Source: CBETVX01 sp965539935 (GTDB lineage: Bacteria > Bacillota > Clostridia > Peptostreptococcales > Caminicellaceae). From it: 64,000 bases of DNA. The position numbers and the translations under genes are program-made. The notes beneath the pieces were generated by a model. It worked only from the letters and a program-made list of their open reading frames with translations, did not search any database and had not been told where the DNA came from. The stretch spans positions 30,226-94,225 of the forward strand of contig CBETVX010000002.1 of the NCBI GenBank assembly GCA_965539935.1, written 5' to 3'. Shown here piece after piece: positions 35,714-43,649 of this stretch; the stretch's first letter is position 1; each line of letters opens with the position of its first letter.

Positions 35714-36412
35714 ATGGAAGGAGGTTTTGGTCCAAATATTGTTTTTACCCTGCCTGGGGGGATACCAGTAACAGAAACTGTTACGGTTACATGGTTTATA
35801 ATGCTTGTTTTGGCTATTTTCTCTTACTTTGCTTCAAGGAATTTGAAAAAAGTTCCAAGTAAATTTCAAAGTGCAGTTGAAGTCTTAGTACAATCAATAT
35901 ATAACTTAACTAAACAAACTATGGGAGAAGATAAAATTGGTTTTGCGCCATATATGGGGACATTGCTAATATTCTTAGCGATAGCAAATATAGCCGGTTT
36001 ATTTGGCTTGAGACCACCAACAGCAGATGTAAACACTACCCTTGGCTTGGCAATGATTACTTTTGTTATGATTCATGGAAATGGAATGAAATCAAAGGGT
36101 GTGGGAGAATATTTAAAAGGTTTTTTAGATCCATTCCCTGCATTATTACCACTTAATGTAATAGGTGAGCTTGCAACGCCTATTTCTCTTGGGTTCCGTT
36201 TGTTTGGTAACATAGTTGGTGGATTAATTATTATGAATTTATTATATGGAGCCCTTGGAACTTTAAGTACTAGTTTAGGTATAAATATACCTGTGTTTAT
36301 GACAGCAATTCCTGCACCACTACATATATACTTTGACTTGTTTGCAGGGATATTGCAGTCTTTTATATTTACAATGCTGACCATGGTATTTGTAGCAATG
36401 GCTATGGATTAG
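35714..36412 (+). CDS. atpB: F-type ATP synthase subunit a
   Basis: Subunit a provides the ion half-channels of the FO part. The 232-residue protein has five to six helices. The essential arginine is in ATPISLGFRLFGNIVGG, and the C-terminal helix reads PAPLHIYFDLFAGILQSFIFTML. ATG 35714 follows AAGGAGGAATA. It lies directly upstream of the two c-subunit genes. Length and motifs are normal. Confidence 0.96.
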   Translation: MEGGFGPNIVFTLPGGIPVTETVTVTWFIMLVLAIFSYFASRNLKKVPSKFQSAVEVLVQSIYNLTKQTMGEDKIGFAPYMGTLLIFLAIANIAGLFGLRPPTADVNTTLGLAMITFVMIHGNGMKSKGVGEYLKGFLDPFPALLPLNVIGELATPISLGFRLFGNIVGGLIIMNLLYGALGTLSTSLGINIPVFMTAIPAPLHIYFDLFAGILQSFIFTMLTMVFVAMAMD

Positions 36413-36440
36413 CCCATACTTTTAGGATGGGGGTGAATAC

Positions 36441-36995
36441 ATGGAATCAACAAATTTCATAATGAGATTTTTAAACTGGCTCATGACCTTTGATAGAAAG
36501 GCATTAATCCTTGGGGCATCAGCCATAGGAGCTGGACTTGCTATGATAGCAGGCATAGGACCTGGTATAGGACAAGGCTATGCAGCTGGTAAAGGTGCAG
36601 AGGCAGTTGGAATAAACCCAAAAAGTAGCAAACAGACTACGATGGTAATGCTCTTAGGTGCAGCAGTAGCAGAAACATCGGGGATTCTTGCGTTGGTTGT
36701 TGCCTTGATTATGTTATATGGTAATCCCTTAGTAACTACTGATGGAGCAGCCATAGTAATAGCAGCATCGGCTATAGGAGCAGGTTTTTCAATGATAGCA
36801 GGTATAGGGCCAGGTATAGGACAAGGCTATGCAGCTGGTAAAGGAACAGAGGCTGTAGGTAGAAGGCCTAAATATCAATCAAGCATAGTAAGGGCTATGT
36901 TTTTAGGGCAAGCAGTAGCCCAGACAACTGGAATCTATGCACTTATCATTTCCTTAGTTTTGATGTTTGCAAATCCGTTAATAAAATTGCTTTAA
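36441..36995 (+). CDS. atpE: Double-hairpin F-ATPase c subunit (c1-like), one carboxylate lost
   Basis: The 184-residue protein is two fused c-subunit hairpins (about 20-96 and 102-182). Hairpin 1 keeps the Na+-site glutamine Q45 and carboxylate E78, but the tyrosine expected five residues later is L83. Hairpin 2 keeps Q128 and Y166, but the ion-binding glutamate is Q161 (codon CAG at 36921-36923). So four helices carry one carboxylate, as in V-type rotors. It closely resembles the c1 subunit described in Acetobacterium woodii, where such a protein mixes with normal c subunits. Translation starts at ATG 36441 after GGATGGGGGTGA. Confidence 0.93.
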   Translation: MESTNFIMRFLNWLMTFDRKALILGASAIGAGLAMIAGIGPGIGQGYAAGKGAEAVGINPKSSKQTTMVMLLGAAVAETSGILALVVALIMLYGNPLVTTDGAAIVIAASAIGAGFSMIAGIGPGIGQGYAAGKGTEAVGRRPKYQSSIVRAMFLGQAVAQTTGIYALIISLVLMFANPLIKLL

Positions 36996-37124
36996 ATAGC
37001 TGATTAGTTTTTTACAGTTATTGGTTAAGAAGTTTTAAATAATATTATAAGACAATCTACCATAATCTTAGCAATGAAAATTGATTAAGTTTTTTTCCAC
37101 ACAAAAATGGTTTTATTAGGCATA

Positions 37125-37146
37125 TGCTATTAGCTATCAGCCATAA
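37125..37146. repeat. Short heptad array between the two c-subunit genes
   Basis: Three units of GCTATTA/GCCATAA type lie in the 216-base gap 36996-37211, which otherwise has no gene. Confidence 0.7.
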
Positions 37147-37211
37147 AATATTTCAAATCACAAGATATATTTTTAAAAATTTTATACATGACAAAGAGGG
37201 AGGAATATATA

Positions 37212-37478
37212 ATGGAACCAATTACAGGTAAAGCATTAATATTAGCTTGTTCAGCAATAGGAGCAGGCCTTGCAATGATAGCAGGTATAGGACCTGGTAT
37301 AGGACAGGGGTATGCAGCAGGTAAAGGTGCAGAAGGAGTAGGTAGACAGCCTGAGGCACAAGGTGATATCGTAAGAACAATGCTTCTTGGTGCAGCCGTA
37401 GCAGAGACAACAGGTATCTACGGGCTAATCATAGCTCTAATCCTATTATTTGCTAACCCACTTGTTAATCTATTATAG
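37212..37478 (+). CDS. atpE: F-ATPase c subunit (single hairpin) with Na+-binding signature
   Basis: This 88-residue rotor subunit has two helices. Q32, E65, T66 and Y70 occupy the positions that coordinate Na+ in the Ilyobacter tartaricus c ring (Q32, E65, S66, Y70), even with the same numbering. GIGPGIGQGYAAGKGAEGV and AETTGIYGLIIAL are the key segments. Sodium coupling is therefore predicted. ATG 37212 follows GAGGGAGG; the upstream ATG 37188 precedes this site. It is the second c gene in the operon. Confidence 0.96.
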   Translation: MEPITGKALILACSAIGAGLAMIAGIGPGIGQGYAAGKGAEGVGRQPEAQGDIVRTMLLGAAVAETTGIYGLIIALILLFANPLVNLL

Positions 37479-37543
37479 GATAACTGGAGATGGCAAAACC
37501 ATCTCCATATTTTCGGATTTCTACATGTAAAGGAGGTATGTAG

Positions 37544-38053
37544 ATGCTTAAGGCTGGATTAGTAGAACCGAGTTGGACCTTTGTTTTTCAGATTATTAAT
37601 ACATTTATACTTTATCTAATACTAAAAAAATTATTATTTAAGCCGGTTACAGAGTTTATGGAATCTAGAGAAAATGAAATAAATAATTCTATCGAAGAAG
37701 CAAAAGCAAAAAATCAAGAGGCCGATAAAATAAAACAGGAGTACCTAACAAAAATTAAAGGTGCTGAAGAAGAAGGTAGACAGATAGTTAGAGATGCTGC
37801 CAAGAGGGCCGAAGAAAGATCCGATGAAATAATAAAGGCAGCTAAAATGGAAGCTGATCAGATTAAAGAAAGAGCAGTGAAAGACATAGAAAGAGAAAAG
37901 GAAAAGGCTATAAATACCCTTAAGGATGAAATTGCTTCTATTGCCATGTTAGCAGCTTCTAAAGTCATAGAAAAGGATCTTAACGAAGAAGGGCATAAAA
38001 CCCTTGTTAAAGAGTTTATAGATGAGGTAGGGGAAACAAAATGGCAAAATTAG
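37544..38053 (+). CDS. atpF: F-type ATP synthase subunit b
   Basis: The 169-residue stator subunit has one N-terminal membrane helix (about 10-30) and a long charged helix that dimerises and binds delta. Length is typical of bacterial b. ATG 37544 follows AAAGGAGGTATGTAG. Its last 13 bases overlap atpH. Confidence 0.95.
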   Translation: MLKAGLVEPSWTFVFQIINTFILYLILKKLLFKPVTEFMESRENEINNSIEEAKAKNQEADKIKQEYLTKIKGAEEEGRQIVRDAAKRAEERSDEIIKAAKMEADQIKERAVKDIEREKEKAINTLKDEIASIAMLAASKVIEKDLNEEGHKTLVKEFIDEVGETKWQN

Positions 38054-38583
38054 TATCCAAAACCTATTCAGAGGCTTTATTTGAAGTGGCTTTAGAGGAA
38101 AATAAAGTAGAACTATTCCTAGAGGAATTAGAATTTATAGTAGATACATTTAAAGCATATCCCGACTTTTATGAACTTTTTAAAAGTCCCAGGATAAAGG
38201 CAGATGAAAAGAAGAAAATAATGGAAGAAATATTTTCAGATAAGTTGAGCAAGGAAATGAATAATTTTATAAAAATCATACTAGATAAAAGAAGGGGCTA
38301 TTATATAGAAAGTATTAAGAAAGAATACGAGAATCTATACAATGAACACAAGGGGATAGTTAAGGCCGTTGCAACTACAGCCATTCCCTTAAGTGAGGAA
38401 GAACAAAATAGCCTTAAAGAAAGACTAGAGAAAATAACAGGCAAGAATATAAAACTTACCAATAAAGTTGATAAAAGTTTATTGGGGGGAGTACTAGTAA
38501 AGCTAGGGGATAAAGTAATAGACGGTACAGTAAAGGCGAGACTAGAAGAACTAAAAGAAGACTTAGATAAAATTATAGTTTAG
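38041..38583 (+). CDS. atpH: F-type ATP synthase subunit delta
   Basis: The 180-residue protein is the OSCP-type cap of the stator. The N-terminal helical domain (VSKTYSEALFEVALEENKVE) and the C-terminal LLGGVLVKLGDKVIDGTVKARLEEL motif are conserved. It overlaps atpF by 13 bases. A 122-base gap with an array of CTTAATT heptads separates it from atpA. Confidence 0.94.
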   Translation: MAKLVSKTYSEALFEVALEENKVELFLEELEFIVDTFKAYPDFYELFKSPRIKADEKKKIMEEIFSDKLSKEMNNFIKIILDKRRGYYIESIKKEYENLYNEHKGIVKAVATTAIPLSEEEQNSLKERLEKITGKNIKLTNKVDKSLLGGVLVKLGDKVIDGTVKARLEELKEDLDKIIV

Positions 38584-38643
38584 AAATGACCTTAGAAAAA
38601 ATAGATTTAAGCTTTAGGGTTTCGAATTTAGAGGTTTTGCTTT

Positions 38644-38684
38644 TTAACTCTTAATTCTTAACTCCTAATTCTTAATTATACTTA
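38644..38684. repeat. Heptad array, CTTAATT type, between atpH and atpA
   Basis: Five to six units of TTAAYTC/TTAATTC type end just before the atpA ribosome site. Confidence 0.8.
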
Positions 38685-38705
38685 ACGGATAGGGGTGAAC
38701 AAACC

Positions 38706-40229
38706 ATGAATCTAAGACCTGAAGAAATAAGTTCTGTGATAAAAGAACAGATTAAAAGATATGAAAATAAGCTTGAAGTAGAAGATGTAGGTACAGTTAT
38801 TCAGGTTGGTGATGGTATTGCCAGAATCCATGGACTTGAAAAATGTATGTCCGGTGAGCTCTTAGAGTTTCCAGGAGAAGTTTATGGAATGGTATTAAAC
38901 CTAGAGGAAGATAATGTAGGTGCCGTTTTATTAGGTTCCGATGCACATATAAAAGAGGGAGACGTTGTAAAAAGAACTGAGAGAATCGTGGAAGTTCCAG
39001 TAGGACAGTCTCTAATTGGTCGTGTAGTTAACTCTCTAGGACAGCCAATCGATGGAAAAGGGCCAATAAAAGCCGATAAATATAGACCTATAGAATCCGA
39101 TGCTCCTGGCATTATGCCAAGAAAATCAGTTCATGAGCCACTACAAACTGGTATTAAAGCTATTGACTCAATGATACCAATAGGTAGAGGACAAAGGGAG
39201 CTTATTATAGGTGATAGACAAACTGGTAAAACTGCAGTAGCTATAGATACAATCATAAACCAAAAAGATGAAAATGTTATTTGTATATATGTAGCTATAG
39301 GACAGAAAAAATCTACAGTGGCACAGTTAGTTAAGAACTTAGAAGACCATGGGGCTATGGACTATACTATAGTAGTTTCAGCTTCAGCCAGTGAACCTGC
39401 ACCATTACAATATATAGCACCATATGCAGGCTGTGCTATGGGTGAAGAGTTCATGTATCAAGGTAAACACGTATTAGTTATTTATGATGACTTATCTAAA
39501 CATGCCGTGGCTTATCGTGCTATGTCATTATTACTTCGTCGTCCACCGGGACGTGAAGCATATCCAGGGGATGTATTCTACTTACATAGTAGACTTCTAG
39601 AGAGGGCAGCAAAGCTTAATGAAGACAATGGTGGAGGATCTCTAACTGCTCTACCAATAATAGAAACCCAGGCAGGAGACGTATCAGCATATATACCAAC
39701 CAACGTTATTTCAATAACAGATGGACAGATATATCTAGAATCAGAACTTTTCTTCTCCGGCCAAAGACCGGCTGTTAACGCTGGTATATCAGTATCCCGT
39801 GTTGGTGGAGATGCTCAGATTAAGGCTATGAAGCAGGTTGCAGGTAAAATAAAACTTGAACTTGCTCAGTATAGAGAACTGGCTGCATTTGCCCAGTTCG
39901 GTTCAGAACTTGACAAAGATACACAGGAAAGACTTGCTCAAGGGCAAAGACTTATGGAAATCCTAAAACAGCCACAATATAGTCCTATGAGAGTTGAGGA
40001 CCAAGTTATGGTAATCTATGCTGCTGTTAATAAATATTTAAGAGAAATTGAAATTGAATATATACCAAGATATGAAAAAGAATTTATCGAGTTTATGTCA
40101 AATAATTACCCAGAAGTAGGAAAAGCAATAAAAGAAACTGGAAAACTTGAAGAGGATATGGAAAACAAACTAAAGGCCGCAATAGAAGAATTTAATAAAA
40201 TGTTCAAAGAAAAGATAGATAAAGAATAA
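38706..40229 (+). CDS. atpA: F-type ATP synthase subunit alpha
   Basis: The non-catalytic nucleotide-binding subunit has 507 residues. The P-loop GDRQTGKT is at residues 169-176. LLRRPPGREAYPGDVFYLHSRLLERAAKL is the invariant core. The start ATG 38706 follows GGGGTGAACAAACC. It lies between two heptad-containing gaps. Confidence 0.97.
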   Translation: MNLRPEEISSVIKEQIKRYENKLEVEDVGTVIQVGDGIARIHGLEKCMSGELLEFPGEVYGMVLNLEEDNVGAVLLGSDAHIKEGDVVKRTERIVEVPVGQSLIGRVVNSLGQPIDGKGPIKADKYRPIESDAPGIMPRKSVHEPLQTGIKAIDSMIPIGRGQRELIIGDRQTGKTAVAIDTIINQKDENVICIYVAIGQKKSTVAQLVKNLEDHGAMDYTIVVSASASEPAPLQYIAPYAGCAMGEEFMYQGKHVLVIYDDLSKHAVAYRAMSLLLRRPPGREAYPGDVFYLHSRLLERAAKLNEDNGGGSLTALPIIETQAGDVSAYIPTNVISITDGQIYLESELFFSGQRPAVNAGISVSRVGGDAQIKAMKQVAGKIKLELAQYRELAAFAQFGSELDKDTQERLAQGQRLMEILKQPQYSPMRVEDQVMVIYAAVNKYLREIEIEYIPRYEKEFIEFMSNNYPEVGKAIKETGKLEEDMENKLKAAIEEFNKMFKEKIDKE

Positions 40230-40239
40230 ATTTATTCCC

Positions 40240-40312
40240 AGTAAGGAGTAAGGGGTAGGAGGTAGTCACCACCGTCTACTTTATCCTCCCATTTCCTTAG
40301 TTCCTTATGACT
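40240..40312. repeat. Inverted heptad pair, AAGGAGT type, between atpA and atpG
   Basis: The left arm AAGGAGT-AAGGGGT-AGGAGGT (40240-40265) and the right arm with TCCTCCC-ATTTCCTTAGTTCCTTA (40284-40312) are complementary in 7-base steps. This unit type is seen only here. Confidence 0.75.
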
Positions 40313-40358
40313 TGAAAGGTAAGACATTAAACTTAATGCCCAACTGGAGGTGAGCACT

Positions 40359-41225
40359 ATGGCAGGAATGGGTATGCGTGATATAAAGCGGAAAATAAAA
40401 AGTATAAATAGTACTAAACAAATAACTAAGGCTATGGAATTAGTTTCAACAGCCAAGCTTAAAAAAGCTAGGGAGAGACTAGAAAAAACTAAGCCATATT
40501 ATAAAACAGTACAAAGAGCTATCCATGATGTATTTGAAAATTCTAAGGATGTAAGACATGAATACCTAAGGGTACGTGATGTAAAAAAGACCTTATATAT
40601 AGTAATCACAGGGGACAGAGGACTCTGTGGTGGATATAATATAAATGCTATTAAAAAAGCACTTGAAGATGCAAAAGATAAAAGCAAGACAGTTTTTATA
40701 ACTATCGGTACAAAGGCAAGGGACTACTATAAAAAAAGAGGATTTGAATTAGTGGGAGAGGTTACCCATATATCTGAAAACCCAACCTTTAGCCAAGCCA
40801 CAGAAATCGCAAGACTTGCTTTAGAATTATTTACTAAAGAAGAAGTGGATGAAGTTAAGTTAGTATATACGGAGTTTGTAAGTACCATATCCCAAGAGCC
40901 AAGGATGGTACAGTTATTGCCAGTAACAAAAGAAGTGGATGGGGAAGGTGGAGAGGAAAAAGAATTTAAATACGTATCCTATGAACCATCACCGGAGGCA
41001 GTCCTTGGATATCTTATTCCTAAGTACATAGCTAGTACTATCTATGGAGGACTAGTAGAATCCTCTGCCTCAGAGCAGGCAGCAAGAAGGGTAGCTATGG
41101 AAAGTGCAAGTGATAATGCTGAAGAAATGATAGACGATCTGACATTAACCTTTAACCAAGCACGTCAGGCGGCAATCACACAAGAGATTACAGAAATAGT
41201 TGGCGGTGCAGAAGCACTAAAATAG
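40359..41225 (+). CDS. atpG: F-type ATP synthase subunit gamma
   Basis: The central shaft subunit is 288 residues from ATG 40359, which has CTGGAGGTGA 8 bases upstream; GTG 40350 overlaps that site. N-terminal MRDIKRKIKSINSTKQITKAMELVSTAKLKKA and C-terminal RVAMESASDNAEEMIDDLTLTFNQARQAAITQEI helices form the coiled coil. TGDRGLCGGYN is conserved. Normal length. Confidence 0.96.
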   Translation: MAGMGMRDIKRKIKSINSTKQITKAMELVSTAKLKKARERLEKTKPYYKTVQRAIHDVFENSKDVRHEYLRVRDVKKTLYIVITGDRGLCGGYNINAIKKALEDAKDKSKTVFITIGTKARDYYKKRGFELVGEVTHISENPTFSQATEIARLALELFTKEEVDEVKLVYTEFVSTISQEPRMVQLLPVTKEVDGEGGEEKEFKYVSYEPSPEAVLGYLIPKYIASTIYGGLVESSASEQAARRVAMESASDNAEEMIDDLTLTFNQARQAAITQEITEIVGGAEALK

Positions 41226-41330
41226 TTGACAGCTATTAGTTAACAGTTAACAGGTTAGTTCAGTTTTTTAGGCAAAAGGACTAGACTCTAATACTGTCAA
41301 CTGTCAACTGTCAGCTGTTAACTGTAAACT
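41226..41330. repeat. Inverted heptad pair, ACTGTCA type, between atpG and atpD
   Basis: The left arm uses AACAGTT/GACAGCT units (41226-41256); the right arm uses ACTGTCA units (41293-41330), with TAGACTCTAATACTGTC as lead-in (41282). The right arm ends just before AAAGGATGTGA. Confidence 0.9.
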
Positions 41331-41354
41331 TACAAGAAAGGATGTGAAACCACC

Positions 41355-42749
41355 ATGGCACAGAATGTAGGGAAGGTAGTACAGATTATTGGTCCAGTTG
41401 TTGACGTTAGATTTGAAAGTGAAGACCTTCCAGAAATATTAAATGCTATTAAGATAGAATATGGAGATAAAAAAGTTATTGCTGAGGTTGCTCAGCACAT
41501 TGGAGATAATACAGTTAGATGTATATCTATGTCCGATACAAGTGGTTTGATCAGAGGTATTGAAGCTATCGATACGGGGGCTCCAATCTCTGTTCCTGTT
41601 GGAAGACCAACTTTAGGACGTGTATTTAACGTACTGGGAGAGCCTATAGATGAAAAGGAAGCACCAGGAAAATCTGAAAATTGGCCTATTCATAGAGAGG
41701 CTCCACCCTTTGAAGAACAAGAAACATCTACAGAAATCCTTGAAACAGGTATCAAAGTAGTAGACCTTATAGCGCCATATGCAAAGGGTGGTAAGGTAGG
41801 ACTTTTCGGTGGTGCTGGAGTTGGTAAAACAGTACTTATCCAAGAACTTATCAACAACATAGCAAAAGAGCACGGTGGACTTTCAGTATTTGCAGGTGTT
41901 GGTGAGAGAACAAGGGAAGGTAACGACCTTTATCACGAGATGGTGGACTCTGGAGTTATAGATAAAACTACAATGGTATTTGGACAGATGAATGAACCTC
42001 CTGGAGCTAGAATGCGTGTTGGACTTACAGGACTTACAATGGCAGAGTACTTCAGGGATCAAGAGGGAATGGACGTACTTTTATTTATCGATAATATATT
42101 CAGATTTACTCAAGCGGGTTCAGAGGTTTCGGCCCTACTTGGACGTATGCCTAGTGCCGTTGGTTATCAACCAACATTGGCTACAGACATGGGAGCTCTG
42201 CAAGAGAGAATTACTTCCACTAAGAAGGGATCGATCACATCGGTACAAGCAGTATACGTGCCAGCCGATGACTTAACAGACCCAGCTCCTGCAACTACAT
42301 TTACCCATTTAGATGCTACAACAGTACTTTCTAGACAAATAGCTTCTCAAGGTATATATCCAGCAGTTGACCCCCTTGATTCAAGTTCAAGAATATTAAC
42401 CCCAGAGATAGTAGGGGAGGAACATTATCAAGTGGCTCGTCAAGTACAGGAGATGTTACAAAGATATAAAGAACTTCAAGATATAATCGCCATACTAGGT
42501 ATGGATGAACTTTCTGATGAAGATAAGTTAGTAGTTGCAAGGGCAAGAAAAGTACAGAGATTCTTATCACAGCCATTCCACGTAGCAGAACAGTTTACAG
42601 GAATGCCAGGAGTATATGTACCAATTAAGGAAACTATACGAGGATTTAAAGAAATACTAGAAGGTAAGCATGATGACCTTCCAGAATCAGCCTTCCTATT
42701 TGTTGGTACAATAGAGGAAGCTGTGGAAAAAGCGAAAAGTAACGGTTAA
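41355..42749 (+). CDS. atpD: F-type ATP synthase subunit beta
   Basis: The catalytic subunit has 464 residues with P-loop GGAGVGKT at 152-159, GERTREGNDLY and ALLGRMPSAVGYQPTLATDMG. All catalytic landmarks are present. Translation starts at ATG 41355 after AAGGATGTGA. Flanking gaps both contain inverted heptad pairs. Confidence 0.98.
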   Translation: MAQNVGKVVQIIGPVVDVRFESEDLPEILNAIKIEYGDKKVIAEVAQHIGDNTVRCISMSDTSGLIRGIEAIDTGAPISVPVGRPTLGRVFNVLGEPIDEKEAPGKSENWPIHREAPPFEEQETSTEILETGIKVVDLIAPYAKGGKVGLFGGAGVGKTVLIQELINNIAKEHGGLSVFAGVGERTREGNDLYHEMVDSGVIDKTTMVFGQMNEPPGARMRVGLTGLTMAEYFRDQEGMDVLLFIDNIFRFTQAGSEVSALLGRMPSAVGYQPTLATDMGALQERITSTKKGSITSVQAVYVPADDLTDPAPATTFTHLDATTVLSRQIASQGIYPAVDPLDSSSRILTPEIVGEEHYQVARQVQEMLQRYKELQDIIAILGMDELSDEDKLVVARARKVQRFLSQPFHVAEQFTGMPGVYVPIKETIRGFKEILEGKHDDLPESAFLFVGTIEEAVEKAKSNG

Positions 42750-42752
42750 AAG

Positions 42753-42861
42753 AGCAGTTAACTGTTAACAGTTGACAGATAACGGGGAAGATGTTGAGGG
42801 CTTGAAGACATAGAAAAACTGACCTTAGCCTGTGAACTGTAAGCTGTGAACTGTCAACTAA
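42753..42861. repeat. Inverted heptad pair, ACTGTNA type, between atpD and atpC
   Basis: Left arm of AACTGTT/AACAGTT units (42753-42785), lead-in CTGACCTTAGCCTGT (42819), right arm of GAACTGT units (42829-42861), ending 5 bases before the atpC ribosome site. Confidence 0.88.
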
Positions 42862-42875
42862 CTGGAGGTGAATAC

Positions 42876-43283
42876 ATGGCATCAACATTCCAGCTTGAAA
42901 TAGTTACTCCAGATAGGAAGTTCTTTGAAGATGAAGTAGATATGGCTATAGTTAGAACTTCTGTGGGAGACATAGGTATATTAAAGGGCCATATGGCAAC
43001 AGTTGCTCCCCTTGAAATAGGAGTAATAAAAATAAAGAAAAATGGAAAAATGAAAGAGGCCACATGTGCTGGCGGTTTTGTAAGTATAGATGAGGATAAA
43101 ACAACCATTATTACAGACTCAGCAGAATGGCCTGAAGAAATAGATGTTGCCAGAGCAAAGGCTGCAGTCAAAAGGGCGAAAGAAAGATTAGAAAAAAAAT
43201 CAGAAGATATTGATGTTGCTCGGGCTAAAATTGCACTTTATAAGGCCTTGAATAGATTGAGAATAAAAGGCGAAGAAGTATAA
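42876..43283 (+). CDS. atpC: F-type ATP synthase subunit epsilon
   Basis: This 135-residue protein has the beta-sandwich N-domain (FQLEIVTPDRKFFEDEVDMAIVRTSVGDIGILKGH) and two C-terminal helices that can inhibit rotation. ATG 42876 follows CTGGAGGTG; the frame extends upstream to 42846 through the heptad array but that part is not family-like. It is the last gene of the F-ATPase operon. Confidence 0.95.
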   Translation: MASTFQLEIVTPDRKFFEDEVDMAIVRTSVGDIGILKGHMATVAPLEIGVIKIKKNGKMKEATCAGGFVSIDEDKTTIITDSAEWPEEIDVARAKAAVKRAKERLEKKSEDIDVARAKIALYKALNRLRIKGEEV

Positions 43284-43295
43284 AATTAAAAAATT

Positions 43296-43358
43296 AATGA
43301 TGAAAAAGGGGACATACTTTTGAAGGGCAAAGGTATATCCCCTTTTGTATCATTTTTG
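43296..43358 (+). terminator. Terminator of the F-ATPase operon
   Basis: AAAAAGGGGACATAC pairs with GTATATCCCCTTTT, extended by ATGAT/ATCAT, and is followed by TTTTT. Confidence 0.88.
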
Positions 43359-43429
43359 GTAAAAAATTTTTATAAAAAATTTTTGTACAAAGGTATATAA
43401 AAAAATCATATGGCAATACTTTTACTACA

Positions 43430-43499
43430 GAGGAAAGAGAAGAAATTTTTAAATATGATTTAAGTCCCCCTTTGCATATTTAAAAATTTCTCTCTTCCT
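43430..43499. other. Long (~24-bp) stem-loop with GTCCCCCTTTGC
   Basis: Bases 43430-43456 and 43475-43499 are nearly perfect reverse complements (two single-base bulges). The loop and stem top read AAGTCCCCCTTTGCAT. The complement resembles the stem-loop at 34758-34836, and a related CCCCCTTTGATTTTGCAT occurs upstream of spoIIID (near 48906). No coding potential. Confidence 0.7.
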
Positions 43500-43580
43500 T
43501 TAATTGTTTTAGGACAAATCAAGGAAATTATAACTATATTAGAAATCCTATACAAAAATATTTTGATTTTATAAGGTTTC

Positions 43581-43610
43581 CTATCAGCTATTAGCCATAA
43601 GCTATCAGCT
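43581..43610. repeat. Heptad array, GCTATCA type, before ywmB
   Basis: Four units followed by GACCTTTAAGATTTGACCTAAAAG, a lead-in-like sequence, and then the ywmB ribosome site. Confidence 0.8.
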
Positions 43611-43649
43611 GACCTTTAAGATTTGACCTAAAAGAAAGAGGTGGGGGTA

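Noticed and set aside
36996..37211. Gap between the two c genes considered as a remnant of a third c gene
   Set aside because: No c-subunit motif is readable in any frame; it holds only A/T-rich DNA and a short heptad array.
41992..42276. 94-codon + strand frame inside atpD
   Set aside because: Out-of-frame with the strongly conserved beta subunit; no ribosome site.
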